This document shows, one piece after another, positions 33,834 through 35,799 of a DNA stretch of 35,799 bases (the stretch's first letter is position 1; every line of letters starts with the position of its first letter). Origin of the DNA: Gemmatimonadota bacterium (GTDB taxonomy: Bacteria > Gemmatimonadota > Gemmatimonadetes > Gemmatimonadales > Gemmatimonadaceae); contig PMAE01000045.1 of the NCBI GenBank assembly GCA_003152485.1, positions 1 to 35,799 of the forward strand, written 5' to 3'. Under the pieces are notes generated by a model that made no database searches, was not told where the DNA came from, and saw only the letters and a list, made by a program, of their open reading frames with translations. The translations under genes were made by a program, and so were the position numbers.

Positions 33834-34781
33834 TCACGCTCGGCGACGCAGCAGCCGACGCACCAGTCGACGCAGAATCTCGCGGCTGCGGTCGAGGACC
33901 CCAGGCGGGGACCCTCTGGCCGCACGTGAAAAGGCCTGTCCGAACGCCAGCGTTGTGCTGTACCGCCGCGCGGGGTCGAACGCCAGCGCCTTCGTAAGAA
34001 CCTGTTCGACGGCCACAGGAATGGCGAGGTCCGGGCGCTTGGTGCGGATCGGGATGGACGCCCCTTTGAGTCGCGCGACCATGACATCTCGCTGCGACGG
34101 CCCCTCGAACGGGAGTTGGCCTGTGAGCATCTCGTATACCATGAACGCCAACGAATAGATATCGGACCGTGGATCGAGCGGTTCGCCGCACAATTGCTCG
34201 GGACTCATGAACTCCGGCGTGCCGACGACGACCCCCGCGGCCGTGAGCTGCATCTCGGGGCTTACGTGAAGTTCCGTCGCGAGACTGAAGTCCATGACGA
34301 CCGCGCGTTCCGATCCGTCTGGCGCAGCAACGATCATGATGTTCTCGGGCTTGAGATCTCGGTGGATGATCCCGAACCCGTGCGCAATGTGCAGTCCTGC
34401 ACACATGTCGCCTACGAAGCCCGCGGTCACGTTCAGCGGAAGGCTACCCGCGCGCGCCGTGCGTACACAGAGCAGATCGCCTTCCAGGAACGGCATGACG
34501 ATGTAGTCGAAGCCGGCTGTCGTCTCGCCGAGTCGGATGATGTGGCACACATTGGGATGGGCGAGCTTGCCGCCGAGCGCCGCCTCCCGGCGCAGGCGGG
34601 CCATGGCGGTGCGGTCGTTGATCAGGGCCGGCAACAGGATCTTGATCGCCACCTTCGCGCCGGAGATCGTGTCGTGTGCGAGATACACCAAGCACATCCC
34701 ACCTTCTCCGATCGTTTTCTCTACTTGGTAGCGGTCGTCGAGCAACTGTCCCGTGAGATCGCCCAACGCTGAATCACGCAC
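33834..34781 (-). CDS. Cytosolic Hanks-type Ser/Thr protein kinase with DFS in place of DFG
   Basis: A 315-aa kinase. The glycine loop is GEGGMCLVY (25-33), Lys47 is in VAIKIL and Glu66 in the C-helix. HRDLKPEN (140-147) is intact with Asp142, Lys144 and Asn147. The magnesium motif reads DFS (164-166), not DFG, and GTPEFMSPEQ is the activation-segment end. The catalytic domain fills residues 18-280. There is no membrane helix or sensor domain. The tail is strongly basic (RSREILRRLVRRLLRRRA) and could form a cationic helix that binds membrane or nucleic acid. The start is GTG at 34781. It lies 15 bases after a 72-aa gene, with which it is probably co-transcribed. Confidence 0.9.
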   Translation of the reverse strand: MRDSALGDLTGQLLDDRYQVEKTIGEGGMCLVYLAHDTISGAKVAIKILLPALINDRTAMARLRREAALGGKLAHPNVCHIIRLGETTAGFDYIVMPFLEGDLLCVRTARAGSLPLNVTAGFVGDMCAGLHIAHGFGIIHRDLKPENIMIVAAPDGSERAVVMDFSLATELHVSPEMQLTAAGVVVGTPEFMSPEQLCGEPLDPRSDIYSLAFMVYEMLTGQLPFEGPSQRDVMVARLKGASIPIRTKRPDLAIPVAVEQVLTKALAFDPARRYSTTLAFGQAFSRAARGSPPGVLDRSREILRRLVRRLLRRRA

Positions 34782-34796
34782 AGTCGCGAGGGATCG

Positions 34797-35015
34797 CTAT
34801 TTCGACTCTGGCGGCGCCGCCTTGCCTTTAAACCATCGTTGGCGCGGAATGCCTGTCGCTTCGGAAAGGCGCCACAACAGGTTGACCGGGCCCGTGCCCT
34901 TCTTGAGATCGTCTGGCGTCAGTTCGATCGCGTCGATGTTCTGCCCCGACAAACGGCGGACGGCCTCACGCTGATCGGGCGTCAGAACGATGCGGACGGG
35001 TTGTTCGTCGCCCAT
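34797..35015 (-). CDS. Small 72-aa protein upstream of the kinase, function unknown
   Basis: ATG at 35015 has GGAG six bases before it and a good -10 box 43 bases upstream, so it heads the kinase operon. Residues 8-33 read VRIVLTPDQREAVRRLSGQNIDAIEL, followed by TPDDLKKGTGPVNLLWRL. The LTPD motif thus occurs twice, before two short helices. The C-terminal part is Lys/Trp-rich (RQRWFKGKAAPPESK). It has no cysteines, membrane helix or known motif. I do not recognise the family. It could be a kinase substrate or partner, which is inference from position only. Confidence 0.75.
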   Translation of the reverse strand: MGDEQPVRIVLTPDQREAVRRLSGQNIDAIELTPDDLKKGTGPVNLLWRLSEATGIPRQRWFKGKAAPPESK

Positions 35016-35057
35016 AGGACACTCCGTGATGAAGGAAGCGCACCGCACTCACCCTCG

Positions 35058-35063
35058 ATTGTA
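35058..35063 (-). promoter_or_regulatory. Likely -10 box of the small-protein/kinase operon
   Basis: On the minus strand TACAAT (five of six to consensus) lies 43 bases before the ATG at 35015 in an AT-rich stretch. TTACTA is 19 bases further upstream as a weak -35. Confidence 0.45.
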
Positions 35064-35340
35064 ACGCAGATTTATCACGAATTAGTAACGGCGAATCCAT
35101 CTATTGGACGTGTTGACCAAGAGGAGGGGTCCCAAATTGTGGCAACGTCGCATTCCAGGTTTTGGAGAGCTAGAGCGGCCATATCGCACGGTTGCCTCCC
35201 CGCCACCCGGTGACGAACATGCTTCGTCGAATGACCCGGGGCTTGATCCTGCCAAGCCTGCTGGACGATCCCTCGAGTAATGATGCCAATGCCCCGCCGG
35301 TCACACGTGATCGGCGGGGCATTGAACGACGACGGCCCTA
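35064..35340. other. Intergenic stretch without a supported gene
   Basis: It is AT-rich near 35064-35110 (promoter side of the kinase operon) and then mixed. It holds the strong hairpin at 35287-35324. Open frames here are short or lack ribosome sites. Confidence 0.5.
35287..35324. terminator. Strong 13-bp hairpin
   Basis: CAATGCCCCGCCG (35287-35299) pairs perfectly with CGGCGGGGCATTG (35312-35324); the 12-base loop itself contains TCAC/GTGA. T-runs are short on both strands. It probably ended the minus-strand gene whose remnant lies at 35341-35470. Confidence 0.6.
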
Positions 35341-35470
35341 TCTGGCGAGTTGACGACGTCGCTCGATGGCGTTCCACGCGATGATCCAGCTCCCACCCCC
35401 CAAACACGGCGAGCGCGCCCGCGAAGAATGGAAGCCGGAACCGGCCGAGTACGAATGCAGCAATCGCCAA
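35341..35470 (-). pseudogene. Possible 3' remnant of a minus-strand membrane-protein gene
   Basis: Reading the minus strand from 35470 gives LAIAAFVLGRFRLPFFAGAL, a hydrophobic segment, then an amphipathic basic stretch (GGWELDHRVERHRATSSTR). It looks like the end of a real protein but has no start, and it begins exactly where the IS3 remnant on the other strand begins. The frame does not stop cleanly before the hairpin at 35324, while a TAG occurs in another frame near 35340. A truncated gene is a fair reading, not a sure one. Confidence 0.25.
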
Positions 35471-35621
35471 GTTTCTCTCGCTGCCCGATGCCCGCCGCAC
35501 GATCGAAGCCTGGCGCATCAGCTACAACACGGCGCGGCCGCACCGGGCCCTCGGCACCCTCACCCCCAGCCAATTTGCCCAGCAATTCCAACCCCTGAAC
35601 ACCACTCGACTGTCAGCCTAA
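35469..35621 (+). pseudogene. C-terminal fragment of an IS3-family transposase (OrfB)
   Basis: Fifty codons in one frame read KFLSLPDARRTIEAWRISYN, then TARPHRALGTLTPSQFAQQF, then a short tail to TAA at 35619. This is the end of the DDE integrase domain of IS3-family OrfB: the glutamate of DDE lies upstream of this block and is missing, while ARxxIExWRxxYNxxRPHxALGxLTPxxF is complete. There is no start codon and the upstream frame changes sense at about 35469, so it is a dead fragment. Confidence 0.85.
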
Positions 35622-35649
35622 GAGTGGACCGAAACAGGGGCTACGGTCA
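35469..35649 (+). mobile_element. Right-end remnant of an IS3-family insertion sequence
   Basis: It contains the transposase end and, directly after its stop codon, a terminal-repeat-like sequence at 35622-35649 that begins GAGTGGACCGAAAC and ends in GGTCA. IS3-family ends read TGACC inward, and this is the reverse complement of that. The left end, OrfA and most of OrfB are absent. No second copy of the end was seen in the window, so the rest was lost by deletion or rearrangement. Confidence 0.7.
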
Positions 35650-35799
35650 ACCGAGGCGACGGAATCGGCCGCGGCGGCGATGTAATCGCGTCGCAGCGTG
35701 CTGAGAAAGGCCTCCGACATCCACGGCAGCATCGCGGCGGATATCGGTCGCCTGTTCTACAGCGTCTTGGTCCCGCCCCGTTAGCCCGTCGGGTTCGCC
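35650..35799. other. Sequence beyond the IS end
   Basis: I see no supported gene in these 150 bases. A short plus-strand frame ending at about 35784 (ASDIHGSIAADIGRLFYSVL) has some protein character but no start or family match. Confidence 0.3.

Overview
The window is about 35.8 kb of GC-rich, gene-dense bacterial DNA with 34 supported protein genes, one transposase remnant and no rRNA or tRNA that I could see. Gene ends and starts often overlap by 1-8 bases (ATGA, GTGA, TAATG, TGATG). It is Gram-negative: it has two TonB-type proteins with ExbB/ExbD and probable lipoproteins. The mix of inositol-lipid genes, a proton pyrophosphatase, a NamZ muramidase, SSS symporters and a quinoprotein dehydrogenase with an unusual haem domain would fit Gemmatimonadota or a related soil phylum. 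That assignment is inference only.

Layout. 1-5.5 kb (minus): one tightly overlapping gene string that runs CDP-alcohol phosphatidyltransferase, inositol-1-phosphate synthase, probable lipoprotein, 97-aa unknown, 2-oxoacid dehydrogenase E1-alpha, E1-beta, a small membrane protein and the start of the E2 lipoyl protein. 5.6-11.9 kb: a probable muropeptide-sugar salvage group made of exported NamZ (minus), a divergent SSS symporter, then a second SSS symporter overlapping a BadF-type sugar kinase. An A-type iron-sulfur carrier with its own terminator sits between the two symporters. 12-17.2 kb (minus): two APC amino-acid permeases on either side of a membrane pyrophosphatase. 17.4-20.8 kb (minus): TonB, ExbB, ExbD, ExbD and a second TonB-like protein with a Gly-rich linker. 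20.9-26 kb (minus): two sensor/regulator pairs in one run, a PAS kinase with an NtrC-type regulator and an OmpR-type regulator with a HAMP kinase. 26.3-29.4 kb: a small heat-shock protein, an orphan Flp pilin, PhzF, ArsR and RidA. 29.8-33.8 kb (plus): an SMP-30/CBM9-like fusion protein overlapping a dihaem PQQ dehydrogenase. 33.8-35.0 kb (minus): a Ser/Thr kinase with an altered DFG motif and a 72-aa partner. 35.0-35.8 kb: mostly non-coding, with a strong hairpin and the right-end remnant of an IS3-family element.

Most genes belong to known families. The points most worth a second look are the NtrC-type regulator whose sigma-54 contact loop is replaced, the kinase with DFS and a cationic tail next to an unknown small protein, the joining of inositol-lipid and 2-oxoacid dehydrogenase genes into one transcription unit, the NamZ/symporter/kinase group, and the SMP-30/CBM9-PQQ dehydrogenase pair. 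I did not find a clearly new multi-gene system.
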